This document shows, one piece after another, positions 56,894 to 64,000 of a stretch of DNA of 64,000 nt (position 1 is its first letter; each line of letters opens with the position of its first letter). Made by a program: the position numbers and the translations under genes. This DNA is from Nostoc linckia z4 (lineage in GTDB: Bacteria > Cyanobacteriota > Cyanobacteriia > Cyanobacteriales > Nostocaceae). The notes beneath the pieces were generated by a model that worked only from the letters and a program-made list of their open reading frames with translations, did not search any database and was not told where the DNA came from. The stretch spans positions 64 through 64,063 of the forward strand of contig NZ_LAHA01000030.1 in the NCBI RefSeq assembly GCF_002608075.1. Reading direction: 5' to 3'.

Positions 56894-57772
56894 ATGACTA
56901 GAAGCATGGAAACCAAACAGTTAGGAAAAACAGGTATTTTTGTGAGTGCCATCGGTTTGGGTGGTATGCCGATGTCAATTTATAATCGCCCTCCCGAATC
57001 AGAATCGATCGCAGTTATTCATCGTGCCTTAGATCTGGGTATTACGTTCATTGACACTGCCGACTCTTATTGTAAAGACGAATCAGATAAGCATCACAAC
57101 GAACAGTTAATTCACAAAGCACTTACCAGTTACCAAGGCGATATCAGCCAGGTAATTGTCGCAACTAAAGGCGGCTTGATGCGTCCCGATGGTAATTGGA
57201 CGCGCAACGGGAACCCAGAACACTTGCGTCAAACAATTAAAGTCAGCTTTGAGGCTTTGGGCGGCGCTAAACCCATCGATGTTTGGCAATATCATTCCCC
57301 AGATAATAATTACACCATCGAAGAATCTCTTACACCAGTCAAAGAAGCAGTAGAAGCAGGTTTAATTCGTTTCGTGGGAGTTTCTAACTTTTCCGTTGAA
57401 CAAATTAAGCGGGCGCAGGATGTGGTGGATATTGTTTCAGTGCAGAATCAATATAGCCCTTGGGAACGACAGCCAGAAATTGATGGCGTGTTGGAGTATT
57501 GCGAACAGCAAGGATTGACTTTTTTACCCTGGAGTCCATTTGGCGGTAGGCGTCGTCATCAAAACTTAGAAGATATTCCAGCGATCGCTCAGTTGGCTAA
57601 AGAAAAAGGCGTATCAGTATACAATATCGTTCTGGCGTGGTTACGTTCCAAGTCGCCTGTTATCTTACCAATTCCTGGAGCTAGCAAAATTTCCAGCATT
57701 GAAGACTCAGCACTAGCTATCAATGTGCAACTATCTGATGAAGATGTCCGAAAAATTGATCGGGCAACATAA
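56894..57772 (+). CDS. aldo/keto reductase
   Basis: A 292-residue NAD(P)H-dependent reductase. LGKTGIFVSAIGLGGMP is the N-terminal signature, DTADSYCKDESD carries the catalytic Asp and Tyr, VIVATKGGL the Lys and WQYHSPD the His. The later ILPIPGASKISSIEDSA binds the cofactor phosphate. The C-terminus is a little short. A start at 56906 is nearly as likely; the upstream TTG (56879) is less so. Substrate is unknown. Confidence 0.9.
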   Translation: MTRSMETKQLGKTGIFVSAIGLGGMPMSIYNRPPESESIAVIHRALDLGITFIDTADSYCKDESDKHHNEQLIHKALTSYQGDISQVIVATKGGLMRPDGNWTRNGNPEHLRQTIKVSFEALGGAKPIDVWQYHSPDNNYTIEESLTPVKEAVEAGLIRFVGVSNFSVEQIKRAQDVVDIVSVQNQYSPWERQPEIDGVLEYCEQQGLTFLPWSPFGGRRRHQNLEDIPAIAQLAKEKGVSVYNIVLAWLRSKSPVILPIPGASKISSIEDSALAINVQLSDEDVRKIDRAT

Positions 57773-58215
57773 GAATTCAGATGCCAAAATTCATATTCAG
57801 TTGCAATCAAAGATTGTAATTTGGGCTAGGAGTAGGAAGATGGGGAGATGACTGTTGACTGTTGACTGTTGACTGTTAAAAGTTAACAGTTAACATTGCT
57901 AAATACTAAGTAGGTAGCCATGATTAAATATAAGATGTCATTGCTTCGCTTCACTTGCAATGACAGAAGTATTCTATTTATAGAACTCATATTTGATTTG
58001 GTGAAAAAACTCAGTACACCCCTAAATTCCTTTTTTCCTGTTAAGAGTTCCCTTACTACACAAATATATTCATTAATCAAATCGGATTACCACATTTAAG
58101 TCTATCTACTTATATCACCTGATTTATTAAAAAAAAACGGGTTTTTTATCAAGTAAGCTATCTAGAGAATTAAACTTGGCATGGAACTATTATCGAAGTA
58201 GTTAAACTAGAATTT
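57773..58215. other. repeat-rich intergenic region
   Basis: TTGACTG heptamers (57849-57895) run into an inverted AACAGTTAACA segment. A palindrome, TGTCATTGC / GCAATGACA, lies at 57936-57965. No gene. Confidence 0.75.
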
Positions 58216-59052
58216 ATGCAGCCAAGTTATGTAACCAATAAGTTCAAGCAGATGGTGAAAGTGTTTACTCTTTTACTACTGCTTTCGCCATTGTCTTCGC
58301 AAAATCTGGTGAACGCACAACCACAGGAAAATACCAAACTTCTGCCATTTTTTGATAATATCAATAACCCGGTTTCTGTTGGTTTTCCCGCAAGACAACA
58401 AGTAGATATTACACCACCACCACCACAGCTAAATTCCTTTGACCAAGCTGTGTTAAAAGTTTGTGGCCCCATTGGTACGAAAGTGAGTACTAATAGTTTT
58501 AAACAATTGTTATCTTCTTATCCAGATGTGTTACAGAAAATTCAACAAACTAGCGGCGGTGAACTACGTGCTGGACGTAGTAATCAAGCACAATTTCTAG
58601 AGGATTTAACTAATATTTGGTTCCAGCGCCAGGGGTTTGAACATATATTTTGTGGCGAAATCTATAATGCCAATGATATTGGCGGCTTACATTTTTATGG
58701 TAGGTATTTAGAACTACAAAACCAAGGCATAGCAGGACGCCTACCGAATAATCAAAGACGAGAGGAAGTTGTTCCTGGGGTGATTTATACAATGGGTGTG
58801 GTAATTAAACAAAAAAATCGTACAGTCACAGATGTGATTAAAGGCTATGGCTATCTTAGCAATGCTGAAGAAATACTTTTAGATACCACCAAAATCTTTA
58901 AACTCCAAGGGAACAATGAAGGAGCGTGTATTTATAATGTACGCGATCGCGAAACTGGTAAGTCCTTTTCTAATGTTTTTGTCCGGAAAGAAAAAGCCAT
59001 CATTACCTATTATCCGGATGCTACTCCTTCTGGTGCAAAATGTAAAACTTGA
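58216..59052 (+). CDS. secreted EndoU-like RNase family protein
   Basis: A 278-residue protein with a signal peptide (about 14-34, cleavage near VNA-QPQ). The C-terminal domain (about 75-278) has GFEHIFCGE (140-148, His143) and GGLHFYGRY (156-164, His159), corresponding to the two catalytic His of EndoU nucleases. A Lys near 258-260 (KEKAIITYYP) would be the third member. EndoU proteins cleave RNA, and secreted forms occur as toxins. It has no immunity-like neighbour. The family assignment rests on motif recall, and the active-site Lys is tentative. Confidence 0.78.
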   Translation: MQPSYVTNKFKQMVKVFTLLLLLSPLSSQNLVNAQPQENTKLLPFFDNINNPVSVGFPARQQVDITPPPPQLNSFDQAVLKVCGPIGTKVSTNSFKQLLSSYPDVLQKIQQTSGGELRAGRSNQAQFLEDLTNIWFQRQGFEHIFCGEIYNANDIGGLHFYGRYLELQNQGIAGRLPNNQRREEVVPGVIYTMGVVIKQKNRTVTDVIKGYGYLSNAEEILLDTTKIFKLQGNNEGACIYNVRDRETGKSFSNVFVRKEKAIITYYPDATPSGAKCKT

Positions 59053-59075
59053 ATTGCGAATTGGAAACTGAATAT

Positions 59076-59636
59076 ATGATAATAGAAACAAATCGTTTGC
59101 TAATGCGTGAATTGATAGAAGCAGATTGGCAAGCGGTTTTTACTTATCAATCGAATCCCCTATACTTGCTTTATTCACACTGGACGCATCGTACACAGAA
59201 CGATGTTTGTCAGTTTTTGCAGATGTTTATTAATCAACAAATAGAAGAACCCAGAACAAAGTTTCAGTTAGCTGTTGTTGTTAAACAAGAAAATATATTG
59301 ATTGGCAATTGTGGTATTCGTATCAATAACTCTGAATTACGAGAAGCAAACATTGGCTATGAAATCAATCCTCATTATTGGGGACAAGGTTACGCAACAG
59401 AAGCCGGACAGGCAATTGTAAAGTTTGGTTTTGAAGAATTAAAAATGCATCGTATTTGGTCGTGGTGTGTTGCAGAAAATATTGCTTCCTTGAGAGTTTT
59501 AGAAAAAATTGGGATGCATCGTGAAACTCATCTACGAGAAAAAGAGTTAATCAAAGGTAGATGGTATGACAATTTTATTTACGCCATTTTAGAAAACGAG
59601 TGGAAAACATCATCAATGCCTGACATCAATTCGTAA
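59076..59636 (+). CDS. GNAT family N-acetyltransferase (RimJ/RimL-like)
   Basis: A 186-residue acetyltransferase: ETNRLLMREL start, NIGYEINPHYWGQGYATEAGQAIVKFGFEEL (acetyl-CoA loop R/Q-x-x-G-x-G/A as QGYATEA), and HRIWSWCVAENIASLRVLEKIGM. Such proteins acetylate protein N-termini or small molecules. An upstream TTG (59049) is in frame but overlaps the EndoU-like stop; the ATG at 59076 is preferred. It may be co-transcribed with the EndoU-like gene. Confidence 0.9.
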   Translation: MIIETNRLLMRELIEADWQAVFTYQSNPLYLLYSHWTHRTQNDVCQFLQMFINQQIEEPRTKFQLAVVVKQENILIGNCGIRINNSELREANIGYEINPHYWGQGYATEAGQAIVKFGFEELKMHRIWSWCVAENIASLRVLEKIGMHRETHLREKELIKGRWYDNFIYAILENEWKTSSMPDINS

Positions 59637-59949
59637 GGGACATCACAGTGAGAAGTTTGGCACTTCCAACTCAAAAAATATTCTAGGATTTATATCATGT
59701 CCTGTTGAAGACTTATCATTAGGACTGACGCGGGGACGTGGTGACGCGGGGAATTTTTTTGATAAGTGATTAGGCGGACATGATATTACGCTGAATAACA
59801 TCCTCCCCAAACCCTTGATTTTTCATCATTGCGTAAGGTAAGTAGCATATTCCATCGCTCTGAAGCCAAGAGACACCGGAGAACAGTTAAGAGTCAACAG
59901 TCAACTAATAATTGTTAAAGTAAAAACTCAAAGATTATTAGGAATATTC
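59637..59949. other. intergenic region with second MITE-like family
   Basis: Contains the inverted-repeat element at 59692-59786 and a TTGACTG-type inverted tract at 59884-59906. No gene. Confidence 0.7.
59692..59786. mobile_element. short inverted-repeat element (MITE-like, second family)
   Basis: Ends ATATCATGTCC / GGACATGATAT (11 bp perfect), then eight unmatched bases, then ACTTATCA / TGATAAGT (8 bp perfect). The 95-bp element has a GACGCGGGG direct repeat inside. A TA on each side would fit IS630-type insertion but is uninformative because TA is frequent here. Confidence 0.7.
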
Positions 59950-60645
59950 ATGTACGTATTAATTGGTGGAGCTGGTTTAGTGGGGTTAAATTTAGCGCAG
60001 AAACTCCTAGAACTGGGGCATACTGTTGCTGTTATTGATGTCGATCCTACGGCTTGTCGCTATGCCCGCGAACAAGTTGGGGCAATGGCTTTTGAAGGAA
60101 GTGCCGTGAGTACAGAAGTATTGTTAGAAGCTGGGATTCGCAAAGCTAGCTCTTTGGCTGCTGTACTACGCAGTGATGCCTTAAACTTAGCGATGGTAAC
60201 TCTTGCTAAACATTATGGCGTTCCTCATATTTTAAGTCGGATGCGTCACTCTGATTTTGGCGAACCCCTGCGTCTGGCTGGAGCAAATCACATCATCAGT
60301 ACTGTTGAACTATCTGTTTCCACAATGGTAAATGCCATCGAGTTTCCACAAGTAGAATCGATGATGCATTTTGAGCAAGGACAGATTGAGGTGCTTAAAC
60401 TTTCTATCCCCAATAACTGCTATGTTGTTGGTCGTAGCGTTGCTGAAATTGCTCAGGATTCAAGGTTTCCCACTGGCTCGCTAATTATTGGCTATCAACC
60501 TCATCCCCACGATAATTTGATGATTCCTAATGGCAGTACAGTACTACAACCTAATTCAACTGTGCTGATTGTAACTAAACCAGGATGTCTACACCAAGTT
60601 ATCGATTTTATAGAAGGCTGTAATGACATACCAGAGAAAAAGTAG
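59950..60645 (+). CDS. TrkA-type NAD-binding (RCK) protein
   Basis: A 231-residue protein with RCK_N (YVLIGGAGLVGLNLAQ, about 2-17, Rossmann) and RCK_C (about 145-225) domains. It is the type of cytosolic subunit that gates K+ channels or Trk/Ktr transporters. No membrane partner is encoded beside it. Start is at the ATG with GGAAT nearby. Confidence 0.87.
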   Translation: MYVLIGGAGLVGLNLAQKLLELGHTVAVIDVDPTACRYAREQVGAMAFEGSAVSTEVLLEAGIRKASSLAAVLRSDALNLAMVTLAKHYGVPHILSRMRHSDFGEPLRLAGANHIISTVELSVSTMVNAIEFPQVESMMHFEQGQIEVLKLSIPNNCYVVGRSVAEIAQDSRFPTGSLIIGYQPHPHDNLMIPNGSTVLQPNSTVLIVTKPGCLHQVIDFIEGCNDIPEKK

Positions 60646-60660
60646 CTTGGTATGGCGTTT

Positions 60661-60822
60661 ATGGGCATTGGGCATGGGGCATGGGGCATTGGGCATGGGG
60701 CATTGGGCATTGGGCATGGAGACAAGGGGGACAAGGGGGACAAGGTAGCAATTTTTCTCCCCTATCTCCCCCATCTCCCCTATCTCCCCCATCTCCCCAT
60801 CTCCCCATCTCCCTTATCTCCC
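60661..60822. repeat. three adjacent short tandem repeats
   Basis: GGGCATT/GGGCATG heptamers (60661-60720), GGGGGACAA nonamers (60721-60745) and CTCCCCCATC-type units (about 60757-60822). Small frames in this stretch are repeat artefacts. Confidence 0.85.
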
Positions 60823-60902
60823 TCTTACCAAATCCACCTTTGCATCTGGGTAAAAGCTGGGTATATCCTAATCTTGAAGTAGAGTTTTGATAATTTCGGA
60901 TT

Positions 60903-61661
60903 ATGGCAGGACATAGTAAATGGGCAAATATTAAGCGTCAAAAGGCGGTAGTAGATGCAAAAAAGGGAAAAACCTTCACTCAGTTATCGAGGGCGATTAT
61001 TGTTGCAGCGAGAAGTGGTGTACCAGATCCAGCGCTGAATTTTCAACTCCGCACAGCTATCGATAAGGCAAAGGCAGCAAGTATCCCTAATGATAATATT
61101 GAACGGGCGATCGCTAAAGGTGCAGGCACTTTTGGTACAGACAGTGCCAATTTTGAAGCGATTCGCTATGAAGGTTACGGCCCCGGTGGTGTCGCAATTT
61201 TAATTGAAGCGCTGACAGATAATCGCAATCGCACAGCCGCCGATTTGCGTGCGGCTTTTAGTAAAAATGGTGGTAACTTGGGTGAAACAGGCTGTGTTAG
61301 CTGGATGTTTGACCAAAAAGGTGTTTGTATCGTTCCAGGTGTGGTTAATGAGGAACAACTTTTAGAAGCATCCTTAGAAGGTGGCGCTGAGTCTTATGAA
61401 ATGACTGAAGATGAAATGGCTGAGGTATTTACTGAAATCGGAAATTTAGAAACCCTCAGCCAAACACTTAAGGATAAAGGCTTTCAGGTAACTGATGCTG
61501 AATTGCGCTGGATTCCGAGTAATAGTGTAGAAGTTACCGATCCTGAGCAAGCGCGATCGCTTTTCAAATTAATTGATACTCTAGAAGCCTTAGATGATGT
61601 TCAAAATGTCACGGCTAACTTTGAAGTAGCAGAAGAGTTAATCAGTCTCAGCATTTCTTAA
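60903..61661 (+). CDS. YebC/PmpR family transcriptional regulator
   Basis: A 252-residue protein. MAGHSKWANIKRQKAVVDAKKGKTF is the universal N-terminus, IPNDNIERAIAKGAG and EGYGPGGVAILIEALTDNRNRTAADLR follow. LGETGCVSWMFDQKG also fits. Members bind DNA or, as TACO1-like proteins, aid translation. Confidence 0.95.
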   Translation: MAGHSKWANIKRQKAVVDAKKGKTFTQLSRAIIVAARSGVPDPALNFQLRTAIDKAKAASIPNDNIERAIAKGAGTFGTDSANFEAIRYEGYGPGGVAILIEALTDNRNRTAADLRAAFSKNGGNLGETGCVSWMFDQKGVCIVPGVVNEEQLLEASLEGGAESYEMTEDEMAEVFTEIGNLETLSQTLKDKGFQVTDAELRWIPSNSVEVTDPEQARSLFKLIDTLEALDDVQNVTANFEVAEELISLSIS

Positions 61662-61765
61662 TAAAAATCCGTCCAAACAGACATCAAAGATTCACATCAA
61701 TTACAACGCAATGACATATACGTATTAGATAGTTGTAGTGTTCAACAATTGATGAGGAATTGCAA

Positions 61766-61942
61766 GTGAATAACTTCGCGAAAGCTTTAGTTTTGGCTTT
61801 AATATTTGCTACCCCCGTAGCTATTTCTGCGCCTGCTGTGCAAGCTGGAACTATACACCCTACTAAGATAAAAACTGTCAAGGTTCATCAGAAACACTAC
61901 AAACATCACAAGCATCATCCAGTTCATAAAGCTCATAAATAA
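61766..61942 (+). CDS. small secreted histidine-rich peptide (58 aa)
   Basis: GTG start with GAGG 8 bases upstream; a TTG two codons earlier is an alternative. Residues 1-28 form a signal peptide (hydrophobic core ALVLALIFATPVAISAP, likely cleavage after VQA). The mature peptide is about 31 residues with nine His and many Lys (KHYKHHKHHP). It is basic and probably metal-binding or polyanion-binding in the periplasm. No family is recognised; the short length limits confidence in expression. Confidence 0.65.
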   Translation: MNNFAKALVLALIFATPVAISAPAVQAGTIHPTKIKTVKVHQKHYKHHKHHPVHKAHK

Positions 61943-62355
61943 TGACTATTAAGTAGTTCAACCTAATTAAACGTCAAATGTCATTACAAGCGGAACTTAG
62001 CATAGTGCAGACACCTGATTACCATAGGGTTTTGTAGAGAAGAATAGTAATCGCAAAGAATCTATTTTACATTTTTTAAGGTTGACCTACTTAACTACAA
62101 AAACTTGTAGTAAAACTGCAATTAATTTAGTCTCTTTCTTACACCACTATATTCATGATTCAACCCGCTGTATTTCATAATCAGCGGGTATTTTTAATAA
62201 TATAGGTCTAAATTATATAAATATTCGTGGTGGTTGTTAACTGTTGACTGTTGTCAGCTACGAATTAATGTGCTATCAAATAGTTTGATGATAGACTATG
62301 GCAATTATATTTAATTGGGTCAAAAACTCGCTTTTATATCTAAAAATTTGATTCC
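61943..62355. other. intergenic region with terminator-like hairpin
   Basis: About 413 bp. It contains a hairpin CTACAA/TTGTAG (62095-62110) and the strong terminator at 62163-62195. No ORF. A short untranslated transcript is possible. Confidence 0.6.
62163..62195 (+). terminator. intrinsic terminator without an adjacent gene
   Basis: Stem ACCCGCTG / CAGCGGGT with an 11-base loop followed by A and TTTTT. It lies about 220 bp after the small secreted peptide gene and may end its long 3' untranslated region or a separate small RNA. Confidence 0.8.
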
Positions 62356-62541
62356 CTACTTCCTATCTAATTTATTAACATTGGCATCACCACCAATAAT
62401 TGCTTGGAACAAATTCCCTAGCACATAAAAACATGTTCCAGCTAACAAAATAAACATTAAACCTGCAAGGGCAGCAAAGGGAGAAGTAATAAATAAAAGT
62501 AAAAATACAAACATTAAAACGCTAAGTATAGTCTTATTCAT
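62356..62541 (-). CDS. small membrane protein (61 aa)
   Basis: A 61-residue hydrophobic protein with two membrane segments (about 5-22 and 24-47) and a short C-terminal tail (GGDANVNKLDRK). It has AAAGGTC before the ATG, so translation is plausible. No family or function is recognised. Confidence 0.55.
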   Translation of the reverse strand: MNKTILSVLMFVFLLLFITSPFAALAGLMFILLAGTCFYVLGNLFQAIIGGDANVNKLDRK

Positions 62542-62613
62542 TTTTTTTGACCTTTAATAGTTGTTTGTCTCAAGTTAACAATTACAGCAATTTTCAGGTA
62601 AATAGACCACGTG

Positions 62614-62640
62614 CTAAGGGCGCAAAGCCTTGCGCTCCTA
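62614..62640. repeat. palindromic repeat GGGCGCAA...TTGCGCTCC
   Basis: An imperfect inverted repeat of a dispersed Nostoc-type palindrome, in the divergent spacer before the UbiH-like gene. Confidence 0.5.
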
Positions 62641-62763
62641 CGACACATGTGGTTCAAATAGTAAATCTTTCGATTGTTTTTTGCTGGGTCAATAAGCTGA
62701 ACTTGCTTAAAAAGCCGCGATCGCGTCAAAATAAGAGTTAAGATGCTGTAATTTATCTTCACA

Positions 62764-64000
62764 ATGGCGCTAGCAGAGCTTAATCAAACTTTTTACTCTC
62801 CCCAAACAACATCAGACAAGCGGGGATACGAATACGATTTGGTAATTGTAGGCGGTGGAATTGTTGGGTTAACTTTAGCCTCTGCCTTAAAAGATTCTGG
62901 CTTGAGTGTACTGCTGATTGAGGCAAAAGTGGCGTCAGCGGCGGTAGCTAAGGGTCAAGCCTATGCAATTCACATGCTTTCGTCCCTAATTTACCAAGGA
63001 ATTGGAGTGTGGGACAAAATGTTGCCCGAAATTGCCAAATATTGCCGGGTTCGTCTTTCTGATGCCGATTATCCTGGTGTGGTGGAATTTGTCACAGATG
63101 ATATAGGTACGCCAGAGTTGGGTTATGTGGCGGAACACCAAGCGCTATTGGAACCGTTGCAGGAGTTTGTCAGAAATTGTGCAAATGTCACTTATCTGTG
63201 TCCGGCTGAGGTGATAAAAACACAGTATCAACAAGACATTGTAGCCATAGATATTAAAGTTGCTGGCGAACTACGAACTATTAAAAGTAAATTACTCGTA
63301 GCCGCAGATGGATCGCGATCGCCAATTCGTCAAGCTGCTGGTATCAAAACCTCTGGCTGGAAATATTGGCAGTCTTGCATAGTTGCGTTTGTCAAACCAG
63401 AGAAACCCCACAATAACACTGCTTACGAAAGATTTTGGTCTAGCGGCCCCTTTGCAATTTTACCTCTACCAGGGAATCGCTGCCGCATTGTGTGGACAGC
63501 GCCTCACGAAGAAGCAAAAGCTTTGTGTGCTTTAGATGATGAACAATTTTTAAAAGAATTAACCCGTCGCTATGGCAATCAGATGGGAAAATTGGAACTA
63601 TTGGGAGATCGCTTTATTTTTCCAGTACAACTCATGCAAAGCGATCGCTATGTTCTTCCCCGACTAGCATTAATTGGTGATGCTGCACACAACTGTCATC
63701 CCGTGGGGGGACAAGGTTTAAATTTGGGTATTCGGGATGCAGCAGCTTTGGCGCAAGTAATCCAAGCAGCCCACAACAAAGGTAAAGATATTGGCGAGAT
63801 GCAAATTCTCAAACGTTATGAACGTTGGCGCAAGTTAGAAAACCTGACAATTCTAGGTTTTACCGATTTGTTAGACCGAATGTTTTCTAATAATTTCTTG
63901 CCTGTGGTGGTGGTTCGGCGTCTGGGTTTATGGTTATTGCAGCGAGTACCTATGTTGAAAGTATTTATGCTGAAGTTAATGATTGGTTTGAAGGGACGGA
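62764..64000 (+). CDS. UbiH/COQ6-family FAD-dependent hydroxylase (partial, runs off end)
   Basis: An open frame from the ATG at 62764 to the window end (412 complete codons) with no stop. YDLVIVGGGIVGLTLASAL (FAD dinucleotide motif, about 24-42), LLVAADGSRSPIR (about 184-196) and LALIGDAAHNCHPVGGQGLNLGIRDAAAL (about 301-329) define the class. The family hydroxylates quinone rings (ubiquinone or, in cyanobacteria, plastoquinone-related steps) or other aromatics. The C-terminus is beyond this window. Confidence 0.9.
   Translation, partial: MALAELNQTFYSPQTTSDKRGYEYDLVIVGGGIVGLTLASALKDSGLSVLLIEAKVASAAVAKGQAYAIHMLSSLIYQGIGVWDKMLPEIAKYCRVRLSDADYPGVVEFVTDDIGTPELGYVAEHQALLEPLQEFVRNCANVTYLCPAEVIKTQYQQDIVAIDIKVAGELRTIKSKLLVAADGSRSPIRQAAGIKTSGWKYWQSCIVAFVKPEKPHNNTAYERFWSSGPFAILPLPGNRCRIVWTAPHEEAKALCALDDEQFLKELTRRYGNQMGKLELLGDRFIFPVQLMQSDRYVLPRLALIGDAAHNCHPVGGQGLNLGIRDAAALAQVIQAAHNKGKDIGEMQILKRYERWRKLENLTILGFTDLLDRMFSNNFLPVVVVRRLGLWLLQRVPMLKVFMLKLMIGLKGR

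Noticed and set aside
60501..60890. Several frames with MGIGHGAW or PMPNAPCPM repeats
   Set aside because: They are translations of short tandem repeats.

Overview
The window looks like a chromosomal segment of a filamentous, Nostoc/Anabaena-type cyanobacterium. The evidence is the very frequent HIP1 octamer GCGATCGC, abundant heptameric tandem repeats (TTGACTG, TTAGTCA, AGAATTC types) between genes, and a complete ntcA gene next to fabI and hisB. Cyanobacterial families such as DUF3153, DUF3084 and DUF3146 and an RRM protein paired with ribosomal protein S21 point the same way. No rRNA, tRNA, CRISPR array or intact insertion sequence was recognised.

Layout. 0-9.9 kb: a LapA-like membrane protein, aroK and argB. 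Between aroK and argB lies an accessory island with a double Ser/Thr kinase fused to a formylglycine-generating-enzyme (FGE)-like domain, a small protein plus retropepsin-like pair, a HicAB toxin-antitoxin and a Uma2 nuclease. A displaced second copy of the aroK 3' end marks the island's far side. 10.3-14.5 kb (minus strand): glycosyltransferase, polysaccharide pyruvyl transferase and flippase. 15.3-25.9 kb: mostly housekeeping genes (pdxH, a rubredoxin, a BaiN-type flavoprotein, rpsU with an RNA-binding protein, cysQ-like, PfkB kinase, rsmI), ending with a GT39 glycosyltransferase. 26.1-32.0 kb (minus): a dimodular nonribosomal peptide synthetase (A-PCP-C-A-PCP-TE). 33.5-49.6 kb: a nearly complete Wzx/Wzy-type exopolysaccharide locus with initiating sugar transferase, Wzx, three glycosyltransferases, acyltransferase, Wzy-like ligase/polymerase, Wzc-like tyrosine kinase, beta-helix protein and Wza-like exporter. 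50.0-64.0 kb: ABC ATPase, hisB, fabI, ntcA, DUF3084, a YqgF-like nuclease, DUF3146, aldo/keto reductase, an EndoU-like secreted protein, GNAT, a TrkA-type protein, YebC, a His-rich secreted peptide and a UbiH-like hydroxylase cut by the window end.

Main points for a second look. (1) The kinase-FGE protein ends in a C-type-lectin-like segment whose presumed variable codons all end in C or T, as expected of a diversity-generating-retroelement target; no reverse transcriptase or template repeat is in the window. (2) The aroK tail is duplicated about 4.6 kb away with the homology break at a HIP1 site, outlining an accessory island. (3) Three copies of a MITE-like element carry CCAATAC... terminal inverted repeats, one with a perfect 8-bp target duplication. 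(4) An orphan NRPS sits divergently beside the exopolysaccharide locus across a 1.5 kb gene-free spacer. (5) A secreted EndoU-like protein and a tiny His-rich secreted peptide are present. All functions are read from sequence by eye and memory of families; no searches were run.
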